The notes under the pieces: generated by a model
The model's database searches: none
What the model saw: only the letters and a program-made list of their open reading frames with translations
Told to the model about the DNA's origin: nothing
Part shown: positions 1 through 10,279 of the stretch, one piece after another
Layout: every line of letters begins with the position of its first letter
How positions within the stretch are numbered: the first letter of the stretch is position 1
Assembly: GCA_033557675.1 (NCBI GenBank)
Contig: JAWQRM010000117.1
Coordinates: 1 to 30,159 of the forward strand
Reading direction: 5' to 3'
DNA from: Coptodactyla brooksi
Taxonomy: Eukaryota > Arthropoda > Insecta > Coleoptera > Scarabaeidae
DNA length: 30,159 nucleotides
Position numbers and translations under genes: made by a program

Positions 1-735
1 AATTACTTTGGATATGCGGCGGATATCACTTGTTCTTTCCCTGCAAATGGAAAATTTACCCCAGATCAGAAACTGATTTACGAAGCTGTTTTAAAAGCTA
101 ACAAAGCTGTCCAGGCCGCCGCCAAACCTAACGTGTCGTGGGTCGATATGCACTCACTGTCTAGTCGTACACTTCTACAAGAGTTAAAAGCAATCGGTAT
201 CTTGAAAGGAGACGTCGACGAAATGATGAAACATTCTTTGGGTTATTATTTCCAACCGCACGGTTTGGGACATCTTTTAGGATTGGATGTGCACGACGTC
301 GGCGGCTACCTGTCCGGACAACCGAAAAGACCTACAACCCTCGGCCTTAACAAGTTGAGATTTGCCAGACTTTTACAGAAGGGAATGTTCATAACCATCG
401 AACCCGGATGCTATTTTATAGACCCGTTACTCAATAAAATCCTTGGTGATCCGAAACTATCGCAGTTTGTGGTTCCCGAGGTTTTGGAACGCTTCCGTGG
501 GTTTGGTGGCGTTAGGATTGAAGACGACGTCTACATCGGCGAAAATGGAATCGATGACTTTACTCGTGTACCGAGAACGTTAGTATTTACTATAATCAAA
601 GAAGATAAACTCTTCAATCGCTTGACATATTCTTCATATTTTTTATCCTTCTCCTGTTGTCTAATTTATATTTCTCTTTTCAGGGTTGAAGAAATTGAAA
701 GGTGGATGGCAGGTCTTGATGATGATAAATATTGA
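1..735 (+). CDS. PEPD: PEPD (Xaa-Pro dipeptidase, prolidase), 3' end only
   Basis: Prolidase is a cytosolic dinuclear-metal peptidase of the pita-bread fold (M24) that cleaves Xaa-Pro dipeptides. The window opens in frame inside the catalytic domain. The first residues include ADITCSFPANGKFT, which carries the second of the two metal-binding Asp of the family. PHGLGHLLGLDVHDVGGY carries the metal and substrate His, TIEPGCYF the first metal Glu and GVRIEDDVYI the second. Two coding exons are visible: 1-578 and 684-735. The 105-bp intron starts GTTAGT and ends TTTTCAG, and splicing joins VPRT to VEEIERWMAG, as in animal prolidases. The intron has no stop in frame, so an unspliced reading of the region looks like one ORF, but the 35 inserted residues are not family sequence. 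The protein ends LDDDKY and lacks a longer C-terminal tail. The 5' exons lie outside the window. Identification is firm. Confidence 0.95.
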   Translation, partial: NYFGYAADITCSFPANGKFTPDQKLIYEAVLKANKAVQAAAKPNVSWVDMHSLSSRTLLQELKAIGILKGDVDEMMKHSLGYYFQPHGLGHLLGLDVHDVGGYLSGQPKRPTTLGLNKLRFARLLQKGMFITIEPGCYFIDPLLNKILGDPKLSQFVVPEVLERFRGFGGVRIEDDVYIGENGIDDFTRVPRTLVFTIIKEDKLFNRLTYSSYFLSFSCCLIYISLFRVEEIERWMAGLDDDKY

Positions 736-786
736 ACGAATTCTGTGGAAACATATATTGTATTTTGATTAACCATATATATTCAT

Positions 787-792
787 AATAAA
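787..792 (+). promoter_or_regulatory. PEPD polyadenylation signal
   Basis: A canonical AATAAA lies 52 bases after the PEPD stop codon, followed by an AT-rich stretch. It is the first such hexamer after the stop and the likely mRNA end signal. Confidence 0.65.
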
Positions 793-899
793 AGCACTTG
801 AACATTTTATATACTTTATTTATAATAATACACATAATTTGGTGACATTGGTTGCGAAACCAATTTAAAGTTGTGGGTTTGGAAGTTAAACAATAGTCA

Positions 900-1130
900 C
901 CACTACACTAGAACTGGAAAATAGCTGCTCGACACAAGTTTCACTAACCAAATTTGCATCATCACTGCCTGAAGAAACTAGTAGGGCCCATCAGCACAGT
1001 CGAGACTGTATGATTACAAAGTATATGCAGTCACCACCACATGTACTTGCATACAACCTCCTACAGCATGCTAAGATATCGAATCCTCACAGACGATGAC
1101 CGTCCCGACGGCCCTGCTAGTTTCTTCAGT
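900..1130. repeat. Interspersed repeat fragments with short inverted copies
   Basis: The motif CTGAAGAAACTAG(C/T)AGGGCC occurs at 969-988 and inverted at 1110-1129. Further copies lie at 2169-2180 (partial) and 5152-5171 (GCCTGAAGAAACTAGCAGGG). This is the edge of a dispersed repeat family also seen in MSH6 intron 2. I recognise no protein in it. Confidence 0.6.
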
Positions 1131-1910
1131 AGTTATGGCTACCCTCCCGAGCCAGTATTGTATTCCATTGCAAATTCTTTAAGAGAATTAAGTTAAGTTA
1201 CTACCTACAATACGTTAAGATGATGACAACCAGAGGTGTTCGATTGGTTTGCCAGAATCATGGGAACCAAAATACTTTGGTGTATATTGACAATGCCTCT
1301 TCTGGTCATTTTTTTACATGGATTGATATCTTAAAAATTATATATTGCATATTTGAACTTATGTAATTGCTTTGTATGTTGGCTTTTTCCTTGATATTCC
1401 TTATCTGGTATTGTCTCAGCTTTAGGAACAGTCAACCGTTAGTCCCGGCAACCTCTGGTTGTCATCAAGTTAGTGTACTGCATGCGGTAGCATGAGAAGA
1501 CATGTAGCGGTACTTGTGTTAACTGGAAGCGAAGGGAATCGCGGGGATCCTTATTGATAATACCAGCTAATATGAGTGGAGAGGGTACGGGACACCCATC
1601 TGATGGTACGAAGCCGCCCTGGACAAAAAAAATGTCGCACCTCTGAAATATCCTATACATACAAAATATACTGATTGGCGATATACAACTAGCCCCATAG
1701 AGTTTTAGTATAGTGAGCGGAACTGAAACGGATTGGGCCTCGGTCAGTTCGAGAGCAAGTGAAACACTGCAGCGTAACACATTTTTGAACGAATTAAAAA
1801 ACAAATTCTTAACATAAAAAGTATTCTGTACAACAAAAAAATATTCTCAAGAATCAAAAAGTATATAATGGATCATTTAAAATTAAATTAAATACTCAAA
1901 ACAACCCCTT
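1105..1910 (-). mobile_element. Composite repeat: unknown repeat joined to a mariner-type terminal repeat
   Basis: Positions 1105-1850 align along their length with the reverse complement of about 4540-5175 in MSH6 intron 2. The left part (1105-1660) is an unclassified repeat. At about 1670-1790 it continues into the same terminal inverted repeat that bounds the element at 3801-4729 (ACTAGCCCCATAGAGTTTTA). Because the sequence on both sides of the terminal repeat matches in the two places, both descend from one earlier insertion, not from two insertions. No intact ORF is present. Confidence 0.65.
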
Positions 1911-1949
1911 TCTGCAAATATGACGATATATATACCCCACCTTTGAAAT

Positions 1950-2016
1950 ATTCTATATATATATATATATATATATACAAATAGTTACTTAGGTATATAT
2001 ATATATATATATATAC
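1950..2016. repeat. (TA)n microsatellite
   Basis: Two runs of alternating TA are separated by a short unique piece. The flanks TTACTTAGGTA and TACCTAAATAAC are partly complementary, so the second run sits in a potential hairpin. Confidence 0.85.
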
Positions 2017-2168
2017 ATACTACCTAAATAACTTCAGGTATATCGAAAATAGGAATTTTTATTCTAAATTTTTTAAATACCAAATTATGATATCTTCATA
2101 TATGAAAAATCCAAGGAGCAGGTTAGGACCGTACGTGCTGATAAAACCGAGCTATATTTCCTAAAGAT

Positions 2169-2195
2169 ACTAGCAGGGCCGTCGGGACGGTCATC
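2169..2195 (+). repeat. 27-bp perfect inverted partner of 1095-1121
   Basis: These 27 bases are the exact reverse complement of 1095-1121. The two copies are about 1.05 kb apart and enclose the composite repeat. The core CCGTCCCGACGG is itself a short palindrome. Confidence 0.75.
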
Positions 2196-2305
2196 ATCTG
2201 ATGACCATCCTGGATAATGTCTTTGAATAATTGAAATAAAAGTAACTATTAAGTTCATTAAATATGATAAATCATTTCAATTTAGCAGTCCGTTTATTTA
2301 AATTG

Positions 2306-2476
2306 ATTTTTTATCTTTAATTTACATTTTTCCTTTCCGGGTTGAAGAAATTGAAAATTAATGATGATAAATACTGAACATGTATTTTTATTGAAGGTAT
2401 ATATTATATTAAGATTAACCAGATATATTCGTAATAAAACCATTTCAACATTTTATCTACTTTATTTATATAATTT
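2306..2476 (+). pseudogene. Duplicated, decayed last exon and 3' UTR of PEPD
   Basis: This stretch matches the end of the PEPD intron, the last exon and the 3' UTR (about 640-815). It shares GTTGAAGAAATTGAAA, then ATGATGATAAATA, then GATTAACCA-ATATATTC and an AATAAA at 2433-2438. A deletion of about 14 bases removes the RWMAGL region, and the frame now stops after VEEIEN. The acceptor site has changed from TTTTCAGG to CTTTCCGG, so the AG is lost. It is therefore a dead copy. The original and the copy are separated by about 1.5 kb of repeats, which probably arrived after or together with the duplication. Confidence 0.85.
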
Positions 2477-2717
2477 ATATTATTTATATAATATAAATAA
2501 TTTAAATTGTCTTTCGTGCTGCCATCTATAAGTGACAACGGGAATCGCTAACCTAGAAGATTTCTTCAGAATTTAATTAAGAAAGTTTGTTATAGATGTC
2601 GCTGATTTAGTTAGGCGCCGTCGATTTTGAAATATGTAAGGTTAAGTAAAAACCGGGGGAAACCTAGTCGATACTTTTGGTGTATGTGTTAGGATATTTG
2701 GACGTTGTCACGTTAAA

Positions 2718-5700
2718 ATGTCGAAAAGAAGAGTTAGTTCTCAGGGCAATACGCTTTTTAATTACTTTCAATCACCGAAATCAAAACCAAGACTCGAATC
2801 GTCCTCGAGTTCGGAAAGTGAGGTTAAGAAGGATGATCCCAAAGAAGATAGGTCCTCTTCAAAAGGTAAATACTCGCATTTGTTGCATTAATATTGTATA
2901 TAAACGTATGTATATGCTTTCTTCCTTTGTTGACGAACAATATTCTTTCACTTTTTCTGTTTGTCGTGTTTAAAAATGCTTTGAAAGGAGTATTTGAAAA
3001 GAACGGAAGTTGAAAGGTATACAAAGGTATAAAGTTAGTCAATGGTTATCACTTAATCAAACCAGGAAACTCGAAATACGTTACACTGACCACGTTAGCA
3101 TTGTCTCTGGTCGCTTCCTACAATGCTGACATGGACAGCGAAACGTGCGCCGAGCAGAAAATTAAAAAAAAAAAGTGTAATTAATATCAAATTCATAATG
3201 TAAGTGGCTGCAGATTACGATGACGATGTCATTCCGTCATCGCAGACTAGGAAACGCATAAGAGTCATTTGCGACAGCGATTCCGAGGACGAAAATTCTG
3301 AATCTCTCGCCAATACCGTCAAACCTCAAAAGGGTAAGAAGCTTAAAACCGAGTCCGATGTCAAAACGAAAACGTCAACGACGGGAACATCGAAAGCGCT
3401 GGAAACGTTCAGTTTCAAAAAAACCGATAAAGAGACATCGGAAGTATTACAAACGAAAATTGAAGCAATCGTAGAGAAAACAATAAAGGCCGTCGAGAAG
3501 CAACGGTGGACACACGAAAAACTCAAATTTCTCTACCCGGAAAACATAAAAGATATAAACAAGAAAAAGATGGGCGATCCGAATTACGATCCAAAAACCT
3601 TGTACGTCCCGGAGGACTATTTAAATTCTTTAACGCCCGCTATGAGGCAATGGTGGATTTTAAAAAGTAAACATTTTGATTGCGTGTTATTCTTTAAAGT
3701 AGGGAAATTCTACGAGTTATACCATATGGATGCCGTCATTGGAGTTAATAACTTGGGTTTTTCATATATGAAGGTATTTTAATATAAAAATTACTATTTA
3801 CCGATTGGTGATATGCAACTAGCCCCATACAGTTTTACTATAGTGCGTGGAAATGAGACAGACTGGGCCTTGTTCACTTCGAGACTTAGCGAGACAGCGC
3901 AACGTAACACGTAAAGTTAAAAGAGTGCACTGTGTTATTCTCTCGTTAAGTCTTTTTTTTTTAAATTTAATAGTGATCCAAACTTTATTTCCACTGCTCT
4001 TTTTGCTGATGAATCTACTTACCCAATTCATGGTCGATACATTTCTTTTGTAACCCAAGCATGGTAACAAGAAGAACCCAACTTGGTTTATGATGCACGT
4101 ACCCAGTATCCACAAAAAGTAAATCTGTGGGCTGGTATTTTGAAAAATAATACTGTTGATGCTTTCTTCCTTGATGGCAATTTAAATACACAAACTGATC
4201 TTGATTTATACCATCAGGGTTATACCATCAATCCAAGAACTACCGGCGATTCAATTTGAAAATGTTTGGTTTCAGCAATATGATTGTCCTGCTCATAATA
4301 GTCGTATTGTGCAAACTTATTTCGGCACTACTTTTCCAAATTGTTTAATCCTAGGACATGGTGACATAGTATGGACTGCAAATTCTCCTGATTTATCTCC
4401 ATCCAATTTTTTTCTGTGAACCATTACTCCTGAAATGTTAGTTAACGTAGGACGAAATTTTTATAATTGTTTAGGATATTTTTTATTTGCAGAAGAGGGT
4501 TGTTTTGAGCATTTAGTTTCATTTTAAATGATCCTTTATTTACTTTTTGTTTCTTGACAATATTTTTTTTTTTATACAGAATACTTTTTACGTTAAGAAT
4601 TTGTTATTTAATTTGTCCAAAAATGTGTTACGCTGTCTCGCTTACTCTCAAACTGAATGGGGCCCAGTCCGTCTCATTTTCCTCCACTATACTAAAACCC
4701 TATGGGGCTAGTTGTATACCGCCAATCGGTATATCTTGTAAATATAGGATATTTCAGAGGTGCGATATTTCCCTTTGAGACCCTAACTGGCCCATTGTGC
4801 TACCATGTGACTTTCATGAATCTCCTGCAGTACACTAATTCACAACAACCAAAGGTGTTTAACTGGTTGCTGGGACTAACGGTTTATCGCGGTGTCTGAC
4901 GTACGGGGATAGCAAAGAAATTATTTACAGCTGCCTGTTCGTAAAGCTGAGAGAATACCAGATAGGGAATATCCAGAAAAAAGTCAACATAGCAAAGGAG
5001 TTATGTAAGTTCAAATAAGAACTAAAATATTTTGGTTCCGTTGATTCCGGAAAACCAGTCGAACACCTCTGGTTGTCGCCATGTTAGGATATTGTAAGAC
5101 TAACTTGAATGCATGCTTACGATGCTGGTTTGAGAGGGTAGCCACACCGCCTGAAGAAACTAGCAGGGCCGTAAAGACGACCTGTTGCGATCTCAACGTA
5201 ATGGGAAATACTGCACCTCCATATCTGCCTAAATAATAATAAAGAAAACAATCATTATTTTATTCTGTTGTATTTTAATTTTTGATTACTTACAGAATGA
5301 AATTTTAAATAATAACCTCGTTCTCTAAAATTCCCTTTTAGGGTGATTTTGCACATTCCGGCTTTCCGGAAATCGCATACGGGCGTATGGCGGGCTCGTT
5401 AATCGAGCAAGGTTTCAAAGTAGTTCGCGTCGAACAAACCGAAACTCCAGATATGATGGCCGAAAGGTGCAAGGGTAAAAAAAGTACCAAGTTCGATAAA
5501 GTGGTTAACAGGGAAATTTGTCAAATATCGACGAAAGGGACTTGCATATACGGGGCGCAATTGACTGACGCGAAAAATCCTCTGTCGTGTTACATGATTG
5601 CTATTGCGGAAAAGGTAAGGATTTGTATTAATACAGGTACCGTTTTTATTAAATTTAATGCTGCGGAATATTATTTTAGAAAGTTAGCGAGTATTCCAGT

Positions 5701-8700
5701 AGGTACGGTTTATGTTTCGTGGATACGTCGATTGGGATATTTAATTTAGCGGAGTTTACGGATGACAAACATCGTTCGAAATTGTTAGTACTCTTAGCAC
5801 AAAATCCGCCAGGATTGGTAAAGATATCAAGACTATATTTCCGTTCTTTGGTTTATATTGTATTTTAAATTTTTAGATACTCACGGAATCCGGACATTGC
5901 TCGAACGAGACCAACGAGATTATAAAACGTCGATTCGGAAATGTACGAAGGGATAACTTAAAATCGGGATCGCAGTTCTATTCTGGGAATGCTACTATTG
6001 AAAAATTACATTCTGGTGTTTATTTCAAGGATAGCGACGGTCAGTTTCAATGGCCAGAAGTTTTAAAAGACTTAATTTGCGATGGTAATTGATTTGGTCG
6101 AAATTTAAACTTAGCCTAACTTCTTGATACATAGGGAATCCCAAATCTGAGTATGAGCTGGCATTTAAAGCTCTAGGAGGTTGCTTGTGGTATTTGAAAG
6201 ATTCGGAATTGGACATACAACTATTTAGCATCGGAAAATTTAAAATTTACGAACCTTTGACTGGGGGCACATCAAACCAAATGCAGGAGCACATGATCCT
6301 CGATTCTGTTACCATCGAGCATTTAAAATTGCTAGGTGGGAAGGGAACTTTGCAAAATACGTTGGATTTATGTTCTACCGCTTTTGGAAAACGGTATTTG
6401 TCCTGAATCCGAATTAAGATTGGATTTTAATCAAAATGATTTTAGATTGCTGCAGCAATGGGTTTGTAGACCGTTATGCAATGTGAATATAATTGAAAAA
6501 CGACAAGATGCCGTATCGGAATTATTAATCGATATTGAGTTGTTTCAAAATGCTAAAGCCATATTAAAGAAATTACCCGATTTAGAAAGGCAAATTGCGA
6601 AGTATGCGTGTTGTTCTTGTAATAAAAGTGTTCTAAATATTAATTTTAAGGATACATATATTTGGAAATAAGTTCTGCGCAAAAGAACATCCGGATTCAC
6701 GTGCTATTCTTTATGAAGCTAAAACGTACTCGAAACGTAAAATTCTTGATTTTTTAACTACATTACGGGGATTTGAAAAAGCTCAAGATATACCAAGTAT
6801 TTTCAGCGGGTGTAAATCAAAATGGTTAAAAAATATTACTCAACCGCCGCCAGTTGGTTCGTTCGAAGATCTTACAGAAGTTCTAAACTTCTTTAAGGTA
6901 AGTGCTATCATTTGCACAAAGAAGTGGTCAATAATTTTTGAATGTTTTAAACAGGAAGCATTCGATCACGTTCAAGCAGAAAAAGAAGGTCAAATTCTAC
7001 CACAAAGCGGCGTAGAAGCAGATTATGACAACATTGAAGATGAAATAGAGCAAATCAATAAAGAGCTATTAAATTACTTGGAATCGCAGAAGAAAATATT
7101 CGGAAACCACGTTTGCTATTTCGGCAACGAGAAAAAACGATTCCAACTCGAAATCCCGGATAGCAAATGTGATAAGGTTACTCACGAATATTTATTAGAA
7201 GGCACCAAGAAGGGTAAAACTCCCGCGAAACGGTACTCGACCCCTACAACGAAAGCGTTGTTAGCCAGAATGTTGAAAGCCGAAGCGGAACGAGCGAAAA
7301 TCATTCAAGATTTAAATCGTAGGGTTTTCCAAAAATTTAGCGACCGCTACGAGCAATGGCACCAAGTGACGCAGTGTCTAGCCATCTTAGATGTATTATG
7401 TTCACTGGCCGAGTTCGCTAGGATGTATTCTAAAGAAATATGTCGACCAACGGTGCTACCGTTTTCCGAAAACCCGGTTATTAAAATAGAAACTGGTAGG
7501 CATCCGTGCATACCGAATGTAGATAACTTCGTTCCTAATGATACAGAACTCGGGACGGATGATCACGCTCCCATTCTAATTTTAACAGGACCTAATATGG
7601 GCGGTAAATCCACGTTGATGCGCCAAGTAGCGCTTATTAATGTCCTCGCACAAATTGTAAGTAAATATACTTTTTTTAATATCTTAAGTCGATCATTCTA
7701 AGCATTTACCTACCCTCCTAAAAAAAAAGACTTAAGGCTTAACAGATGACAGTCAGTTTATAATGGATATTTGTATTGCTGTAGAAGTTGTCAAGAACCG
7801 TGATAACTTTTATACAGATTGGCAAAATGCAACTAGCCCCATAGAGTTTTACTATAGTGAGTGAAAGTGAGACGGGTTGGGCCTAGTTTACTTCGAGAGC
7901 AAGCGAGGTGGAGAATATTTTGCACAGAAATGGGTATTGTTCCTTCAGATTACAAAAATCAACAAAGTTTTTGAATATGACGTGGCTAATCGATCTATTT
8001 TTTACGAACTGTCTTGGAAGGTGCTAATATTGATCCAAATTTTCTTTCAAATGTTTTTACTGATGACTCTACTTTCCCAATTCATGGTCGACACAATCCT
8101 TCTGTAGCCCGTGCATGGTCAACTTTGTCGACAAAATGCCCATCGAGCAATTTATTGGTTTGGTGAAGTGGTAACTAGTAATTAAAACATTTTATAATGT
8201 TTAAATAAAATAAATAGTGGATTACTTGAACTCTATTGGTAAGGAATTAATAAACAAATTTTTGTTACACTTACATTGCCTTATTCATTTACGTCTGTAA
8301 CATTACGCATTATTTTATTCAAGTAAACCTCTATTTCTTTTATTTCAACATTATAAAATGTTTTCTTAATTAAAAAATTAAATAAATTATAAATTGAATG
8401 TTGTTATTAAGGTAGGTAAACAAAAAATAAAAAAAATTGCTGGAACAAAGAATTGACCCAGCAATCTTGCATTCTCCAGCCAAAAACGCTACCATTGCTC
8501 TACTGGGAGATTTGTAAATCAAGAGAAAAGAACTACACATGAGTCAAGCCATGAAATTTTAAATGCTATTTTCCCAAAAACAAAAGAGCATTGCATTCTA
8601 ATAATTTGCATAAATACTTGTCCCATAAGTACCTCTACAAAATTTTATTAAATTCAGCGACGGACATACCCCGGTGTCTCCTTGTAAATCCCTATGGGGC

Positions 8701-9538
8701 TAGTTGTATATCACCAATCGGTATAAATATTCCATGTAAAGGTAAGATGCAGCTTGCAAATATCGACATATTTTGCATTCATCAATTGATGCACTATTTT
8801 GATTTTATATTGCTCATGCAATAATCACTGGCATACGAAAAAATACATCGAACCACAGTAAATTCTTTTAAACGCTTTAAACTTCGTTCATTTTAGGGCA
8901 GTTACGTACCGGCTACTAAATGTGAATTGAGTGTAACAGATCGCATATTTACGAGGCTGGGAGCGCACGATGACATAGTGAAGGGTCAATCGACTTTCCT
9001 TGTTGAAGTAACGGAAGCCTCTGCAATTCTACAGCACGCTACGAAACAGTCGCTGGTATTATTGGACGAATTAGGCCGAGGCACCTCTACCCATGACGGC
9101 AATGCAATAGCCACGTGTTATTTACAAAAATTAACCGATCTTAACTGTCGCGTTATGTATTCGACACACTATCATAACCTGGTTGATCATTTCGAAGGTA
9201 GACGTGACATACAACTGGGCCATATGGTATTATTTATTAAATAATAGTAGATAATAACTAACTTATTCGTTTTCTAGGAATGCCTTGTCGAGAACGAAGG
9301 TGATATTGCAAAAGAAACTGTAGTTTTCCTGTACAAGATGACACAGGGTGTTTGTCCAAAGTCTTACGGATTTAATGTTGCCAAATTAGCCGGGTTACCA
9401 CCATCCATTATATACAGAGCACGTGAGGTTGCTTTGAAACTCGAAAAAATAACTAAAAGCCGAGAATTGGGAAAAATTTTGCTTAATGCATTTACTTCCT
9501 TGGAGATTAGGCAGCTGTTGAGTGAATCTCATATTTAA
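2718..9538 (+). CDS. MSH6: MSH6, DNA mismatch repair protein (MutS-alpha subunit)
   Basis: MSH6 pairs with MSH2 in the nucleus, recognises base mismatches and small loops, and uses ATP to start mismatch repair. I read 11 coding exons: 2718-2865, 3214-3773, 5342-5614, 5680-5817, 5877-6084, 6135-6393, 6446-6601, 6651-6897, 6955-7656, 8897-9226 and 9278-9538, giving 1093 aa. The start ATG precedes a PCNA-binding-like NTLFNYF. An acidic, charged linker follows, with no PWWP domain, as expected for insects. The mismatch-reading Phe-x-Glu is F215-Y-E217 in KVGKFYELY. Walker A is GPNMGGKST (875-883) and Walker B is LLDELGRGTST (Asp954-Glu955). STHYH follows, and the C-terminal CPKSYGFNVAKLAGLP matches the family. 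Several introns are only 49-65 bp, while introns 2 (1568 bp) and 9 (1240 bp) were enlarged by transposons. No frame break is seen, so the gene looks functional. Confidence 0.95.
3801..4729 (+). mobile_element. Tc1/mariner-type transposon, dead, in MSH6 intron 2
   Basis: The element is 929 bp, flanked by TA on each side (3799-3800 and 4730-4731). Its inverted ends are long, about 125 bp: the left end begins CCGATTGGTGATATGCAACT and the right end closes with CCAATCGG. The interior retains DDE-transposase pieces in several frames: DPNFISTALFADESTYPIHG, then VNLWAGIL, then FFLDGNLN, then NVWFQQYDCPAHNSRIVQTY and SPDLSPSNFFL. Stop codons interrupt it, and the final catalytic Asp of the PLDFFL block reads Asn. 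It is a relic without a usable transposase. Confidence 0.85.
4735..5175 (-). repeat. Unclassified dispersed repeat next to the mariner-type end
   Basis: Its reverse complement aligns with about 1105-1660, including GACAACCAGAGGTGTTCGA and CTATCTGGTATT-TCTCAGC. A third, shorter relative lies near 24230-24285. It has no recognisable coding content. The remaining part of MSH6 intron 2 (5176-5341) shows nothing further. Confidence 0.65.
8179..8372. mobile_element. MITE-like inverted-repeat element
   Basis: Arms at 8179-8230 and 8318-8372 are inverted copies of about 52-55 bp with a few mismatches and small gaps (AAACATTTTATAATGTT in one, its complement in the other). The centre is about 87 bp and non-coding. 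The arm tips carry TAATTAA-type sequence, so a TA or TTAA-type target is possible but not resolved. It is nested inside the transposon copy at 7815-8721. Confidence 0.6.
8437..8520 (-). repeat. tRNA-derived SINE head (degenerate)
   Basis: On the minus strand, AGAGCAATGGTAGCG resembles a tRNA D-arm/A box and GGGTCAATTCT resembles a T-arm/B box, spaced as in a tRNA. TTCCAGCAATTTTTTT follows. Stems are imperfect and no clean cloverleaf can be drawn, so this is read as a SINE head or tRNA pseudogene and not a working tRNA gene. Confidence 0.5.
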
Positions 9539-9589
9539 CCAGTATTATGTTGCTTGTGAGTTATGTTTTCTTTGTGTTACCATTCCTAT

Positions 9590-9595
9590 AATAAA
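9590..9595 (+). promoter_or_regulatory. MSH6 polyadenylation signal
   Basis: AATAAA lies 52 bases after the MSH6 stop, followed by a T-rich stretch. It is the likely mRNA end signal. Confidence 0.65.
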
Positions 9596-9599
9596 GTAC

Positions 9600-10217
9600 C
9601 TATTTGATAAAAGTTTGTCTTTTAACAAAGCGTGTAGGACATGTCATCAACATGTGTTACATGTTATCGAAAAGAGATGAATAAATATTTATTGTTGGTA
9701 GTTGAAAAATAAGTGTACGTAGGACGATGTAAAGCAGTATTACTAAAATCGGGCTCGTGGTGGGAGGGTTGTGTGAATCTCCTATGAAACGACCAAGATT
9801 TTCCTATGCTGTATATGCACCTGTTAAAAATAACATTTATTCACGAAGAATCATCCTGGTTCTTGTCAAGTTAGTAGTACATATTGTTAGGAGATTACTT
9901 GCATTAGACTAGAAACACTGCTACACTTTATTCGTTAATAAACTCATTCTAATTAATTTTTCACAAACAGTTGCGATGTAAATGATTCTTAATGTAATTT
10001 CGTAGATTGCACATTACACTCAAGTGCCTAATGATACGCGTTCATGTCTCGGACCGTTGTCTGACTCCTCTAATTTAGCTCCTAGACATCATATATTGAG
10101 AATGCAATTAGGTGTTTCCATGCGTCTTTTTCTATCTTTACTAATTGTGTATGTGTGCAGGAAGATTTTCCAAAGGACAATGAAAACAACTGAATTATTT
10201 AAAATACACAAAACGTT
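9600..10217. other. Spacer between convergent MSH6 and METTL25B
   Basis: I see no conserved protein, RNA gene or recognisable mobile element here. A 73-codon open frame at 10024-10245 has no family resemblance and overlaps the likely 3' end of METTL25B. Confidence 0.6.
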
Positions 10218-10223
10218 TTTATT
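10218..10223 (-). promoter_or_regulatory. METTL25B polyadenylation signal
   Basis: AATAAA on the minus strand (TTTATT on the plus) lies 57 bases past the METTL25B stop, within a run of ATT repeats. Confidence 0.55.
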
Positions 10224-10279
10224 ATTATTATTTCCATTCATATAGTAATATAAAATTGGTATACCATCAATTGCAATAT

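Larger units (their letters stand above)
7815..8721 (+). mobile_element. Second copy of the mariner-type element, in MSH6 intron 9
   Basis: The left end (CAGATTGGCAAAATGCAACT, after TA at 7813-7814) and right end (CCAATCGG, then TA at 8722-8723) are those of the element at 3801-4729, and the length is close (907 bp). Transposase remnants lie in the left half: DPNFLSNVFTDDSTFPIHGR with RAWS following. From about 8150 the interior is unrelated and holds a small inverted-repeat element and a tRNA-like segment. Only about 35 bp of the right terminal repeat remains recognisable. Confidence 0.75.

Noticed and set aside
579..683. PEPD coding read straight through as a 200-residue ORF end
   Set aside because: The segment has GTTAGT and TTTTCAG at its ends, and removing it restores the family sequence VPRT-VEEIE. 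The extra 35 residues match nothing in prolidases.
1439..1804. 121-codon minus-strand open frame in the PEPD/MSH6 spacer
   Set aside because: It runs across a mariner-type terminal repeat and the adjoining unclassified repeat, both non-coding in their other copies.
8437..8520. Functional tRNA gene
   Set aside because: The acceptor and anticodon stems do not pair cleanly and the B box is degenerate, so a SINE or pseudogene is more likely.
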